Counted from the first letter of the stretch, positions 32,931-41,985 are shown. The stretch is DNA of 64,000 nt from Lentzea sp. NBRC 105346 (GCF_030269605.1 NZ_BSTQ01000019.1:124001-188000); one strand, 5' to 3'. The notes: a model not told the origin generated them from the sequence alone. Numbers and translations: made by a program.

Positions 32931-34697
32931 TCAGGCCTGTTCGGACAGCAGCTGACCCAGGGCCGGCTCGATACCCTTTCCGTCCTCCACGACGGAAAGG
33001 GTCCCGCCGGTCGACTTCGCGATGTCGGTCAACGGCTGCCGCTGCGGCTCCGACCCGATCGCGATGAAGCTGATCTGCACGTCGTTCTTCTTGAGTTCCT
33101 TCAGCTTGTCCTTCAACGCCTGCAGGTCGATCCCGCCGTCGTTGGGGCCGTCGGTGATCACGACGATCCGGTTGGGCTTGCCCTGCTGGAAGTTCTTCTG
33201 CGCCGACTCGTAGGTGGCCGCGAGGCTGCTGTACAGGTGCGTGGCGGACACGGGTTGCAAGGTGTCGATTCCGCGCACGAGGGCATCTCGCTGATCGCCG
33301 ACCGGTCCGGTCGCGACCACCTGCTTGTAGGCCTTGTCGCCGTCGACGCCCTTCGAGAACTCCCACAGCCCCAGGGAACCCGAGACCGACCGGTCCACCT
33401 GCCCCTTCAGCGCCGCCTTGAGCCAGTCGAGCCGGGACCTGCCGTCCCCACCGGGCTCCTTCATGGAGGCGGACACGTCGACCAGAAGCGTCACCACCTG
33501 GCCGCCGTTGTCCGCGGTGGCCCACGCGGCGGTGATCTGCTGGGTGGTGTTCTCGTCGGCGGGTACCAGGTACTCGGTCGTCACGGCCCAGCGAACGCCG
33601 GGGGACGGGTTCGGGTGTTCCTTCGACGACTCGACGCGCAGGCCGGCTCGCGACAGGGTGCGCTGCTGGTCGGGTTCCATCAGGAACTCACGGAACGCTT
33701 GCGCCGCACGGGCTTCCGCCTCGCCGACGCCCTCACCGGCCAGCGCCACGTAGGGGAAGTCGGCGACCGGGGTCGGTCCGCCCGCGGCGACGCCCGACAG
33801 CGCCTTCGCCGGGGCCTGGTTGCGCGCCTTGCCCACGTTGTACCGGTAGAGATCGACCTCGAACGCCGGCACCGCGCTGAACCCCGCGCTGTTGACCGCG
33901 GGGTTCTCCGCGAGCTTCTGCAGCGCGTCGAAAGTGTTGCCGGAGAAGGAACCCTGCGCCGCGGCGAGCTTGCTCATCGTGGACTTCACCGGCCCCAGGG
34001 CCAGCATGTCGGCGGTCACCGGGCCCTTGCCGGTCGGCGAGGCGCCCGCGAGAGCCGACTGGATCGCCTGCGCGGTCGCCGTGTTCAGCGCCGGGTCGGG
34101 CATCGCCACGCTGAAGCGGCCCCAGTCCTTCTGGCCGTACTTCTCCCAGCTCGTCACGTCCGGCAGGTCGGTCCACCGGAAGCTGTTGCCCGTCATCAAC
34201 GCCTGCGCGCCGGCCTCGGGGACCGCGAGCAGCACGGGTGAGGTCGCCACTGACTTCGGGGCGCCACCGAGGAGCGCCCGGTTCTGCGCGGCCAGGCGGT
34301 TCGCCCACAGCGAGGAGTCGGGGAGCCACGCGTGCGGCCGGCCGCCGAGCTTGCCCTCGTCCCACGTCGTGGTGAGGCCCTCGACGACGACCTGCGACTC
34401 GACTGACTTGACCTCGATCTGGATGCAGTGGTCGTAGACGACCGGTCGGGTGGCGCTCCAGGCCTTGGCCACCTCGACGACCGAGTCGGCGATCGTCGGC
34501 GTCGCCGCGATGCGCAGCAGGGCGGGGCCTTCGCTGCAGTTCTTCGCCTGCGCGGCGGCCCGGTCGGCGACGATGCCGCTCACCCAGTTGTAAGCGACGT
34601 AGCCGAGGCCGAGCAGGACCACGACCACCACGACGGCAACCGGCCATTTCGCGACTCCGCGCCGCACCTTCGCCCGCAGCGTGCGGTGTCGAGACAT
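32931..34697 (-). CDS. Membrane-anchored substrate-binding/VWA fusion protein
   Basis: 588 residues. One N-terminal membrane helix (about residues 18-38) anchors an extracytoplasmic chain. Residues about 55-345 look like a PBP-type solute-binding domain. Residues about 400-580 form a von Willebrand A domain with an intact MIDAS motif, DVSAS at 407-411, and the later T/D elements (SATHLY, ITDGPND). Start ATG 34697 (MSRHRTLR). It is the last gene of the putative polymer operon (pgsB, pgsC, NlpC/P60, then this). I infer a cell-surface adhesion or assembly role. VWA fusions of this kind are known in actinomycetes, but their function is not. Confidence 0.8.
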   Translation of the reverse strand: MSRHRTLRAKVRRGVAKWPVAVVVVVVLLGLGYVAYNWVSGIVADRAAAQAKNCSEGPALLRIAATPTIADSVVEVAKAWSATRPVVYDHCIQIEVKSVESQVVVEGLTTTWDEGKLGGRPHAWLPDSSLWANRLAAQNRALLGGAPKSVATSPVLLAVPEAGAQALMTGNSFRWTDLPDVTSWEKYGQKDWGRFSVAMPDPALNTATAQAIQSALAGASPTGKGPVTADMLALGPVKSTMSKLAAAQGSFSGNTFDALQKLAENPAVNSAGFSAVPAFEVDLYRYNVGKARNQAPAKALSGVAAGGPTPVADFPYVALAGEGVGEAEARAAQAFREFLMEPDQQRTLSRAGLRVESSKEHPNPSPGVRWAVTTEYLVPADENTTQQITAAWATADNGGQVVTLLVDVSASMKEPGGDGRSRLDWLKAALKGQVDRSVSGSLGLWEFSKGVDGDKAYKQVVATGPVGDQRDALVRGIDTLQPVSATHLYSSLAATYESAQKNFQQGKPNRIVVITDGPNDGGIDLQALKDKLKELKKNDVQISFIAIGSEPQRQPLTDIAKSTGGTLSVVEDGKGIEPALGQLLSEQA

Positions 34698-34772
34698 CGA
34701 CTCCCTTTTCTCCGGTGGCCCCCGACGACCGTCCGTCACGCTAACAGGTGAAGAAGTACGGGAAACGTGAAA

Positions 34773-35816
34773 TCAAATACGACGGGCCGAACGGAACCCG
34801 CGCGAGTACATACCGCCGTCGTCCAGCAACGATGTGCCACCGAGGTCGCCGAACGTCGGACCGTTGGCCCTTTCCCGGCTGGACACGAACCGGTGATGAC
34901 CGGTGGAGTCGACGCCGAGGTAGATGCCGGCGTGGTCGAGCTGGTCGTCGGCGTCCTCGACCTCGAAGAAGACCAGGTCACCGGGCTGGAGCACGGCGTA
35001 GTCGGTGACGCGCTGCTTGCGGTTGGGCACGAGCACGACGCCCGGTGCGGACTCGGCGATGGCGTACGCCCGGCGCGGCAGTCCCGGTCCGGCGTCGTTG
35101 TTGCCGAGCAGCGGGAAGCCGAGCCGGTAGCCGTAGACGATGCGCACGAACCCCGAACAGTCCAGCGCGCCGGAGTGCGCCGGCTTCGGCTTGCGCGTGC
35201 CCGCGTCCGGGAACGTCCACGAAACGCCCAGGTAGTCCTGGAAGTCGGACTGCTCCAGCCGGCCGGCGCCGCTCGCCGCGACCGGCCCGAACGCCGCGTC
35301 GCCGCGGAACCGCACGGACTTGGCGTCGCTCTCGGCAGGTGCGCCGTCGACGTACTGCATGGCGGTGGCCAGCGCGTCCGGGCTCTGGTCGGCGCGCACG
35401 CGGTCCAGCCACGGCCGGAACCATTCAGCCTGCTCGGCACCCGCGACCCACGGCTGGTCGAGCAGCCGTACCCACACCGTCGAGTCGATCTGCGCGGGGG
35501 TGAACTTCGGGTCCTTGAAGGTCCGGGCGGGCCCGATGATCGTCGCCGTGCGGGCGCCGTCGGTCAGGGTGGCCACCACGGCACCGCGTTCGTCCCGCAC
35601 CACCGTCCGGGGCGGCCCGTCCACGCGTTCGAACCGCAATGCCGACGTGGACAAAGCCGGAGCCGGCGAGCTCTGCTCCAGCGGAACGGCTTTCGGCAGG
35701 TCCGGCGCCGGTTTACGCGCGCCGATGTAGACGACGGCGGCACCCGAGAGCGCGATCACCGCGACGAGCACGATGATGCGCGCCCAGCGTGGCCACGACT
35801 TGCCGTTTCGCCTCAT
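34773..35816 (-). CDS. Membrane-anchored NlpC/P60 hydrolase
   Basis: 347 residues. One N-terminal membrane helix (residues 12-32) and a mixed extracytoplasmic region are followed by an NlpC/P60 domain at about 205-345. The catalytic cysteine is Cys220 in LDCSGFVRI and the histidine His295 in LDHAGIYLG, with a third polar residue in the GHHRFVSS segment. The family cleaves D-gamma-glutamyl bonds, in peptidoglycan or, for PgdS, in poly-gamma-glutamate. ATG 35816 overlaps the pgsC stop by four bases, so this hydrolase is translated with the polymer genes. Release or trimming of the product is the natural inference. Confidence 0.85.
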   Translation of the reverse strand: MRRNGKSWPRWARIIVLVAVIALSGAAVVYIGARKPAPDLPKAVPLEQSSPAPALSTSALRFERVDGPPRTVVRDERGAVVATLTDGARTATIIGPARTFKDPKFTPAQIDSTVWVRLLDQPWVAGAEQAEWFRPWLDRVRADQSPDALATAMQYVDGAPAESDAKSVRFRGDAAFGPVAASGAGRLEQSDFQDYLGVSWTFPDAGTRKPKPAHSGALDCSGFVRIVYGYRLGFPLLGNNDAGPGLPRRAYAIAESAPGVVLVPNRKQRVTDYAVLQPGDLVFFEVEDADDQLDHAGIYLGVDSTGHHRFVSSRERANGPTFGDLGGTSLLDDGGMYSRGFRSARRI

Positions 35817-36301
35817 AGCGGCGGCACCAGACCGACGAGCACGCCGCTCATCACGACGCCGTAGCTCACGAAGCTGACCGTCGAGGTCGCGATGATCGTG
35901 GCCAGCGGCGGCTGGCGCACGAGCTGGTAGGCGATCAGGCCGGGCACGACGAAGCCGAGCGTCTGGTGGACGAACAGCAGCGGCGCGTTGCGCAGGAAGA
36001 TCAGGAACAGCGCGCTCTGCAGCAGCACCGCGGTCAGCACGACCGCGGCGAACAGGCGCTTGCCGTACAGGATGACGACGCGCTGCAGCAGCCGTGTGAC
36101 GCCGTAGGTCAACGCGGTCATCAGCACGATGATCGCGGCGTGCCGGTAGTCGGTCACCAGCGTCAGCGCGAGCCAGCCCGGCGTGATCATGCCGCCCGGC
36201 GACAGGTTCGTCGTCAGGTAGCAGACCAGCGAGAACACCAGCCCGATCGCGAGCGCGAGGGTCATGACCCCAGGCAGCATCAACTGGCCGGCGGTGTTCA
36301 C
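35813..36301 (-). CDS. pgsC: Poly-gamma-glutamate biosynthesis protein PgsC/CapC
   Basis: 162 residues with about five membrane helices and no soluble domain, the standard size for CapC/PgsC. The typical motifs are present: N-terminal TTNLSPGGMITPGWLAL, a middle hydrophobic pair, and FVVPGLIAYQLVRQP near residue 120. PgsC is an essential membrane partner of the PgsB ligase. ATG 36301 overlaps the pgsB stop by four bases, and its own stop overlaps the NlpC/P60 start. No pgsA (CapA) follows, although in Bacillus pgsA is the third gene. Confidence 0.88.
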   Translation of the reverse strand: MNTAGQLMLPGVMTLALAIGLVFSLVCYLTTNLSPGGMITPGWLALTLVTDYRHAAIIVLMTALTYGVTRLLQRVVILYGKRLFAAVVLTAVLLQSALFLIFLRNAPLLFVHQTLGFVVPGLIAYQLVRQPPLATIIATSTVSFVSYGVVMSGVLVGLVPPL

Positions 36302-37539
36302 CGGCGGCTCCTCTCCGGGTCGGCGAGCAGGCGTCGTGGCCGGTACTCAGCTGGTTCCCGAGCTTCCTGGACTTCGAGCGGGTGCAACGCCTCCAGCAGC
36401 AGCTCGCCCTGGCCGTGGATGTTGCCGATCGTCACGACGGACGCCTCGTCGCGGATGCCCTCGAACAGCGCTTGTACCAGCTCCCCGGCGGCGCGCCGGC
36501 CGCCGAGGTCGACCACGGACCGCTGCCAGTCCGCGTGGATCTCGGTCCGGGCGCTGCGGGTCGGCTCACCGATCAGCAGCACGCGGTCCGGGCCGATGCG
36601 CTGGATCAGTGTGCCCATCTGCCCGTTGCGCTCGACGCGATCGGGCCGGCAGTTGATCACGACGTGCAGCGGGCGGGCGATCGCGCCCTGGCCGAGTAGC
36701 TGCTCGATGTTCATCAGCGTCGACTCGGGGTCGTTGGCCGCGAACACGTTGGCCAGCCGCACGTGCTTGCGCCCGGACCGGTGGTGCGTCACGGCGAGCA
36801 CGCCGGGGTCGGGCGGCGCGGACCACATGCCGGCGAGCGCGAGCCTGCGGTTCACCCCGAGCAGCTCGGCGACCTTGAGCGCGATGGCGACGTTCTCCTT
36901 GAACGTGATCCAGCCGAACCCGGCCATGTCCTCGTCGGTCACGGATTCCGGGTCCACGGCGATGAGCTCGCAGTTCCGGCGCGCCGCCTGCTCTTTCAGG
37001 ATGTGCAGGCGATCCTTCTCGGCGGTGACGCAGATGCCGCCGATCGGCATGGACCGGCACAGCGAGCGCGCGACGTCGTCGAGCGTGGGCCCCATCTCGG
37101 CGAGGTGGTCCTCGCGGACGTTGCACAGCACGCCGATCGTGGACCGGATCAGCTTGGTCTGGTTGATCTCCTGCAGGTCCGGCATGACCGCCATGCACTC
37201 GATCACCAGCGCGTCGGGGTGGTAGGCGGCGGCGCGGCGCACGATGCCGATCTGCTCGACCACGTTGGCGATGCCGAACTTGCGGTAGACCGGCTCCTCG
37301 CTGGCGTCGGGGTGGATGAACCGCGCGGCGGTGCCGGTCGTCTTCGCGACCGTCACGAGCCCGCCGCCGCGCAGCGCGCCCGCGCACAGGCGAGTGATCG
37401 AGCTCTTGCCGCGGATGCCGTTCACCAGCACCCGTGTCGGGATCCGTTCCAGGTTGGCGTAGTGCCGGCGTTGCTCGAGGATCCCGGCGACGAGCAACGC
37501 CAGGCACGCGAGCGCGAACACGGTGAACAGGAAGACCAC
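36298..37539 (-). CDS. pgsB: Poly-gamma-glutamate synthase subunit PgsB/CapB
   Basis: 413 residues, close to the Bacillus protein. An N-terminal membrane helix is followed by a Mur-ligase-like amide ligase with P-loop NGIRGKSSITR at residues 40-50, then KTTGTAARFI and the central VIECMAV and CNVREDHLAEMG. Family members use ATP to join glutamate through the gamma-carboxyl group. The ATG 37539 is adjacent to the stop of the upstream sensor-like gene (37543). The C-terminal tail is basic. Whether the polymer is gamma-PGA itself cannot be read from sequence. Confidence 0.9.
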   Translation of the reverse strand: MVFLFTVFALACLALLVAGILEQRRHYANLERIPTRVLVNGIRGKSSITRLCAGALRGGGLVTVAKTTGTAARFIHPDASEEPVYRKFGIANVVEQIGIVRRAAAYHPDALVIECMAVMPDLQEINQTKLIRSTIGVLCNVREDHLAEMGPTLDDVARSLCRSMPIGGICVTAEKDRLHILKEQAARRNCELIAVDPESVTDEDMAGFGWITFKENVAIALKVAELLGVNRRLALAGMWSAPPDPGVLAVTHHRSGRKHVRLANVFAANDPESTLMNIEQLLGQGAIARPLHVVINCRPDRVERNGQMGTLIQRIGPDRVLLIGEPTRSARTEIHADWQRSVVDLGGRRAAGELVQALFEGIRDEASVVTIGNIHGQGELLLEALHPLEVQEAREPAEYRPRRLLADPERSRR

Positions 37540-37542
37540 GGC

Positions 37543-39630
37543 TCAGCGCCTCGCGGGTTCGTCGATCGCGGGCATCAGCTCGGTCACGTCGGTCGCCGCG
37601 CCGCGCGGCCTGCGCACGGACCCGAGCCGGCCGACACCGTCGACCAGCGCCTGGCGGCAGATCTCCAGGCAGCACGCGATCGTGCCGATCTGGTCCTGGC
37701 GCTGCGGGAAGATCGTGTCGCCGGTGTGACCGTTGCGCAGCCGGTCCGCCGCGGCCGCGAGCCGGCGCAACGGCCGGACCAGCACCAGGTGGTGCCAGCC
37801 GAACAGCAGCAACGCCAGGATCACGCCGACCAGGGCCACGAGCAGCGCGCCGCGTTGCTCGGCGTTGCCCGCGAGATCGAGGGCGCTCGCCGGTTCGGCG
37901 GAGACCACCGCCCAGCCGAGCTCGTTGCCATCGCGTTCGAGCGCGCGCGCCGCGACGACGGACCCGGCGTGCACAACGGTCGTCGGCTTGCCCGCGAGGG
38001 CGTCGATCGCGCTGGTGCGCAGCCGTTCCGCGGTCAGTTCCTCGAACGCGGTGAAGCCGTGCGTGGACGCGATGGTCTTCAGTTGTGCGTCGACCAGGCG
38101 CACCTCGCCGGGTGCGCGGCGGAGCAGGCTCGACAGGTGCTCGATGTCGTACTCCGCGACGACCACGCGCGACCCGTCGCCGAGCGGCGCGAACGCGAAG
38201 AGCACCGGAACCGTGCTCGTGGTGTCCTGCAACCGGATGCCCGCGCCTTCCGGCGGAGTGACCTCGCGCAGGCGGGTGCGGCCCGCGCTGAGCAGCGGCT
38301 CGCCCTTTCGGTCCACAACGGACACGTTGCGGTAGCGGGACTGCTTGGCCAGCTGTTCGACCGCGGACCCCAGCTTGCCGGCGTCCTGCGTGCCGTTGAG
38401 GTGCGCGAACGCGAGCACGTCCCGGAGCCCGTCGTTGAGGCTGCGGCGCACGGCGTCCGCGGTGCCGCCGAGCCGGCTGTGGCTGCCCGCGACGACCGCG
38501 TCGGGGACGGCCACATCACCGCGGCCGGCGGTGAGCGCGACCGCGGCCGACCAGCCCAGCACGCCCAGCGCGGCGAGCACGACGGCGATCGACGAGGTGA
38601 CGCGGCGCGGCCGCTTGACCCGGCGGGTGCGGCGGCGCAACCGGTGCTGGCAGATCAGCACGGCGTCGGCGATCCGGCCCACTTCCTTCGAACGGGTGCG
38701 CCTTGGTTCGTGGGCGAGGTCGCCACCCGCCACCCGCAGCACGTCCCGGCGTAGCCGCAGGATCGGCCACACCAGCCAGACGCGGATGAGCGCGAACCCG
38801 GTCAGCGCGATGACCACGAGCGCGGCCGCCGGCAGCAGCCCGGGCCAGCGCGACACCGGGTCGGACATCGGCACTTTGAGCGTGGTGGCGACGGTCAGCC
38901 CGAGCGCGCCGGAGAGGTTGTCCGAGGCGACCGGCGCGTGCGCGACGAGGGCCGCGCGCTTGTCATCGGCCTTCACGACCGCGTTGCCCGGCTGGTCGGT
39001 GCCCGCGGCTCGTTTGAGGAGGTCGCTGGTCTCTTTTGCGGGCGCGGTGCCGCGCGTGGCGACGACCGCGCCGTTGCGGTCGAGCAGCACGAGCCCCTGT
39101 TCGAGCTCGCCGTCCAGCGGCGCGAACGGCACCCCGGCCGTCATCGAGGCGACGAGCAGGCCTTTTGGCAGCCGGACCGCGACGACCATGCGCAGCTCGG
39201 CGCCGGGCACGGGCGTGACGGACGCGTCCTCGGTCTGCGGAACCGCGTCGACCGGCACCGGCTCGCCGAACGCGGAGACCGTCTGCTTGCCGTCCAGGAT
39301 CGCCGCCCCACGCCACTGCGGGTGGCTCTTGAGCACGTTCTCGGGTGTGACCGCCGGCGCCGCGGCCGCCGTGCGCAGGTCGTTCACGCCCTGTCCCGCG
39401 GTCGCCGCGACGCTGCGCGCGAGCCCCTCGACAAGCCGTTGCTGCGACTCGACGACGGCACCGGGAACCGCGGCATCGTCTTTCGTGCGCAAAAGAAATG
39501 CACACAATCCGGCGAGCATGAGGAGCATCACCAGGAGAAGCGCCGACGGTGCTTTCACACCGGCCGGAAATCCGCTCTCCGGGATCTGCCGCTCCAGGTC
39601 AGCAGCAGGTCGTCGCTTACGCTTCATCAT
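37543..39630 (-). CDS. Membrane protein with two tandem cache-like/HAMP-like modules
   Basis: 695 residues. Two similar halves (about 1-330 and 340-670) each consist of a membrane helix, a cache-like extracytoplasmic domain, a second membrane helix and a short HAMP-like basic/hydrophobic region (LVWPILRLRRDVLRVAGGDL and LVRPLRRLAAAADRLRNGHT). No kinase, cyclase or methyl-accepting domain follows, so it resembles a sensor without an output. Start ATG 39630 or 39627. It is first in the pgsB-pgsC operon. A paralogue without HAMP lies at 40537-41985. I infer a scaffold or surface-sensing partner of the synthase, perhaps in place of PgsA. This is speculative. Confidence 0.7.
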   Translation of the reverse strand: MMKRKRRPAADLERQIPESGFPAGVKAPSALLLVMLLMLAGLCAFLLRTKDDAAVPGAVVESQQRLVEGLARSVAATAGQGVNDLRTAAAAPAVTPENVLKSHPQWRGAAILDGKQTVSAFGEPVPVDAVPQTEDASVTPVPGAELRMVVAVRLPKGLLVASMTAGVPFAPLDGELEQGLVLLDRNGAVVATRGTAPAKETSDLLKRAAGTDQPGNAVVKADDKRAALVAHAPVASDNLSGALGLTVATTLKVPMSDPVSRWPGLLPAAALVVIALTGFALIRVWLVWPILRLRRDVLRVAGGDLAHEPRRTRSKEVGRIADAVLICQHRLRRRTRRVKRPRRVTSSIAVVLAALGVLGWSAAVALTAGRGDVAVPDAVVAGSHSRLGGTADAVRRSLNDGLRDVLAFAHLNGTQDAGKLGSAVEQLAKQSRYRNVSVVDRKGEPLLSAGRTRLREVTPPEGAGIRLQDTTSTVPVLFAFAPLGDGSRVVVAEYDIEHLSSLLRRAPGEVRLVDAQLKTIASTHGFTAFEELTAERLRTSAIDALAGKPTTVVHAGSVVAARALERDGNELGWAVVSAEPASALDLAGNAEQRGALLVALVGVILALLLFGWHHLVLVRPLRRLAAAADRLRNGHTGDTIFPQRQDQIGTIACCLEICRQALVDGVGRLGSVRRPRGAATDVTELMPAIDEPARR

Positions 39631-39743
39631 CTCCCAGCCGATTTACGTCGGCCGAACGGGTGTGCGTCTAAAACATTTGGCCTAATAGCGTGGTCGTCGT
39701 CACGTGCAGGGATTCATACAAACGGGGCTAGGGTGCCACACGA

Positions 39744-40568
39744 ATGGTTACGTTGAAAAACGCCCGGCTGAGCCTGCTGATCGTCGCGGTCGGCACGCTG
39801 CTTGCTGTCGTGCTGGTGGTACTGCGATCCGGCCCGGCTCCATCGGTCGACGTCGATCCAGATCCCGCGCAGACGCTGGCCTCGTTCACCTTGACGCTGA
39901 CGCAGGACGCGTCCTACGCGACGCCGCCGTCACCGCGGCGCCTCGGCACCGGCGTGCTCGACGGCTCGACGCCTTCGGGGTTCGCGCGCGCCGAGCACAC
40001 CGATCCGGCGACGGGCCGGCGCTACGCCGTCGTCTCGTCGGACCGCGGCTGGGGCCTCTACCTGATCGACCTGTCGGCGCCGACGCGCCTGGCGATCGAG
40101 GTGCCGCACGCGAACTCCGACCTGGACACCGAGCAGGTGGGCCTGGGCCTGTTCCGCAAGCTGCCCGGCTCGGTCCTGCTGGTCACGGGCACGCACCGCA
40201 AGGTCGTCGACGTCGCCCACGAAGAGGACACGGTGTTCAACGCCGTGGCGCGGCTGCTGGCCGAGCGGTCCGTGCCGCAGGTGCAGGTGCACGGGTTCGA
40301 CGACGAGAGTCTGCCTTCGGCCGACGTCGTGCTGTCGTCCGGCGCCGCGCCCGTGTCTCCGCTGGCACGGGCTGTTTCGTTGGAGGGCTTCGACACGTGC
40401 CGGGCGTGGGAGTCGGCGTGCGGGAAGCTCGAGGGGACGAAGAACGTGCAGGGGCAGGACGCCGCTGCGCTCGGTGCGACGTTCCTGCACGTCGAGCTGA
40501 GCCGTTCGGTCCGGTCGGGCCGGCTCGACGAGGTGGTCAGCCAGTTGGCGAAGGGGCTGAAACCTTAG
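39744..40568 (+). CDS. Membrane-anchored protein with zinc-hydrolase-like residues
   Basis: 274 residues, N-terminal membrane helix (about 9-28), then one extracytoplasmic domain. The conserved-looking polar residues are His122 and Glu130 in VPHANSDLDTEQ, His151 in GTHRKV, His159 in DVAHEED and His183 in VQVHGF. This H...TE...H...H pattern recalls zinc-dependent amidases or carboxypeptidases such as poly-gamma-glutamate hydrolase, but I cannot assign the fold. ATG 39744 is 113 bases from the divergent start of the polymer operon. The 3' end overlaps the convergent paralogue gene by 32 bases. Context suggests polymer turnover. Confidence 0.6.
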   Translation: MVTLKNARLSLLIVAVGTLLAVVLVVLRSGPAPSVDVDPDPAQTLASFTLTLTQDASYATPPSPRRLGTGVLDGSTPSGFARAEHTDPATGRRYAVVSSDRGWGLYLIDLSAPTRLAIEVPHANSDLDTEQVGLGLFRKLPGSVLLVTGTHRKVVDVAHEEDTVFNAVARLLAERSVPQVQVHGFDDESLPSADVVLSSGAAPVSPLARAVSLEGFDTCRAWESACGKLEGTKNVQGQDAAALGATFLHVELSRSVRSGRLDEVVSQLAKGLKP

Positions 40569-41985
40569 TCCGGCGGGGCACCAGGAGTACGAGCGCGGCC
40601 GCCGCGGCCAGACCCCACGCGAACCAGCGGTTCATCGCGCCCACCGGGTTGACCTCGCTCGCGGGTTCGACCGAGATCAGTGCCCATCTGAACAGGGAAC
40701 CGCCGTGCTCGATCGGCCTGGCCGTGACCACCGCGCCGTTGTCCACCTTGGACACCACCTTGCCGCCGAGCGCGGACTGGGCGGCGGCGCGGAACGACTC
40801 CTCGACAGGCTGGAGCGTGCCCACACCCTGCTTGGTCGCGATGGTCCGCATGTCCTTGTCGACGAGCCGGACATCGCCTGGAGCACGCCGCAGCAGGTCG
40901 ACGATGGAGTCGAGGTCGCACTCGGTGACTTGGGTGATGGACTTGTCCCCGGTCCAACCGTGGTAATAGAGCAGGGGGCCTACGCCAGGAACGTCCTCCA
41001 GCACGGTCTCCGAGGCGACCGGGAAGTTCCGCCGGGGAAGTTTGGGTGGCTTGCCCGCGGTGAGGACCGTGGCGCCCGTCGCATCGATGAGGGACACCGT
41101 GCGGACCTGTTTCTGCTCGGCGATCAGCCGCATCGCCGGATCCAACTCCCTGGGGTCGCCGGTGACCAGGGGCAAGCCGGGGCCGCAGAGGCTGCTTCGC
41201 ACCGCGTCGGCGATGGGGCTGAGCCGGCTGTTGCTTGCAGCAATGGTCGCACCGGGGAGGTCGGCCGGTTTCGCGGCGATGGTGACCGCGATCGCCGCCG
41301 ACCAGCCCAGGACGGCAATCACGAGAACGATCCGCCACGGGACGAACGCCAGCGGTGCGATCAGCGCGAGGGCGATCGCGGGCACCAGACCGGGCCGCTG
41401 AGTGGGGATCGGCGCGTTCACCGAAGCGACGATGGTGTAGCCCTTGAGGAACTCGGACGGGACGGACGCGCGTCCTTCGGCCGTCGAGTGGTCGCCTTTC
41501 GCGCCGCGTTTGGCCACGACGTCGCCGTTCTTGTCGAGCAGCCGGAGGCTTTGCTCGAGCTTGTCGTCGACCGGCGCGGACGGCAGTCCGGCGGCCGCGG
41601 TGGCGACCAGCAGCCGGCCCTTGCCGGGGACCGCGATCAGCAGCCGCAGCTCGTTGCCTTTGAGCGGGGTGACCGAGAGCTCGCCGGTGGCGGGCAACTG
41701 TTCCAGCGGCACCGTGCCGATGGTCTCCGTGACCGGCTGGCGGGTCTCGCCGTCGAGCAACACCGCGCCCAGGTGGTAACGCCCCACCGACTCGATGTTG
41801 ATCTTGGGCGCGATCGCGTCGACCTGAAGGCGGGTGACGGAGAGGGCGACCGAGTCGGCCGTCGCCTGCGCCAGCTCGTTCGCGAGCTGCTGTTGTGACC
41901 TCGTGACGGCGTCCGCCGGCTTGAGCACGAACAGACTGAGGCCTGCGAGCACCAGCAGCAACGCGAACGAGAGCTTTCTCCCCAT
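40537..41985 (-). CDS. Membrane protein with two cache-like modules, paralogue of the 37543 gene
   Basis: 482 residues. Similar to the 695-residue protein in both modules: LGWSAAIAVTIA matches LGWSAAVALTAG, and LRRAPGDVRLVDKDMRTIA matches LRRAPGEVRLVDAQLKTIA. It has membrane helices at the N-terminus, in the middle (about 205-245) and at the C-terminus, but lacks the HAMP-like linkers. No output domain. Start ATG 41985. It follows the glycosylase-like gene by ten bases on the same strand. Function unknown; the shared architecture ties it to the polymer cluster. Confidence 0.65.
   Translation of the reverse strand: MGRKLSFALLLVLAGLSLFVLKPADAVTRSQQQLANELAQATADSVALSVTRLQVDAIAPKINIESVGRYHLGAVLLDGETRQPVTETIGTVPLEQLPATGELSVTPLKGNELRLLIAVPGKGRLLVATAAAGLPSAPVDDKLEQSLRLLDKNGDVVAKRGAKGDHSTAEGRASVPSEFLKGYTIVASVNAPIPTQRPGLVPAIALALIAPLAFVPWRIVLVIAVLGWSAAIAVTIAAKPADLPGATIAASNSRLSPIADAVRSSLCGPGLPLVTGDPRELDPAMRLIAEQKQVRTVSLIDATGATVLTAGKPPKLPRRNFPVASETVLEDVPGVGPLLYYHGWTGDKSITQVTECDLDSIVDLLRRAPGDVRLVDKDMRTIATKQGVGTLQPVEESFRAAAQSALGGKVVSKVDNGAVVTARPIEHGGSLFRWALISVEPASEVNPVGAMNRWFAWGLAAAAALVLLVPRRTKVSAPSPTG

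Noticed and set aside
36763-38754. A 663-codon plus-strand frame across the pgsB and sensor-like genes
   Set aside because: Antisense shadow with low-complexity composition; the minus-strand frames have clear motifs and coupled junctions.
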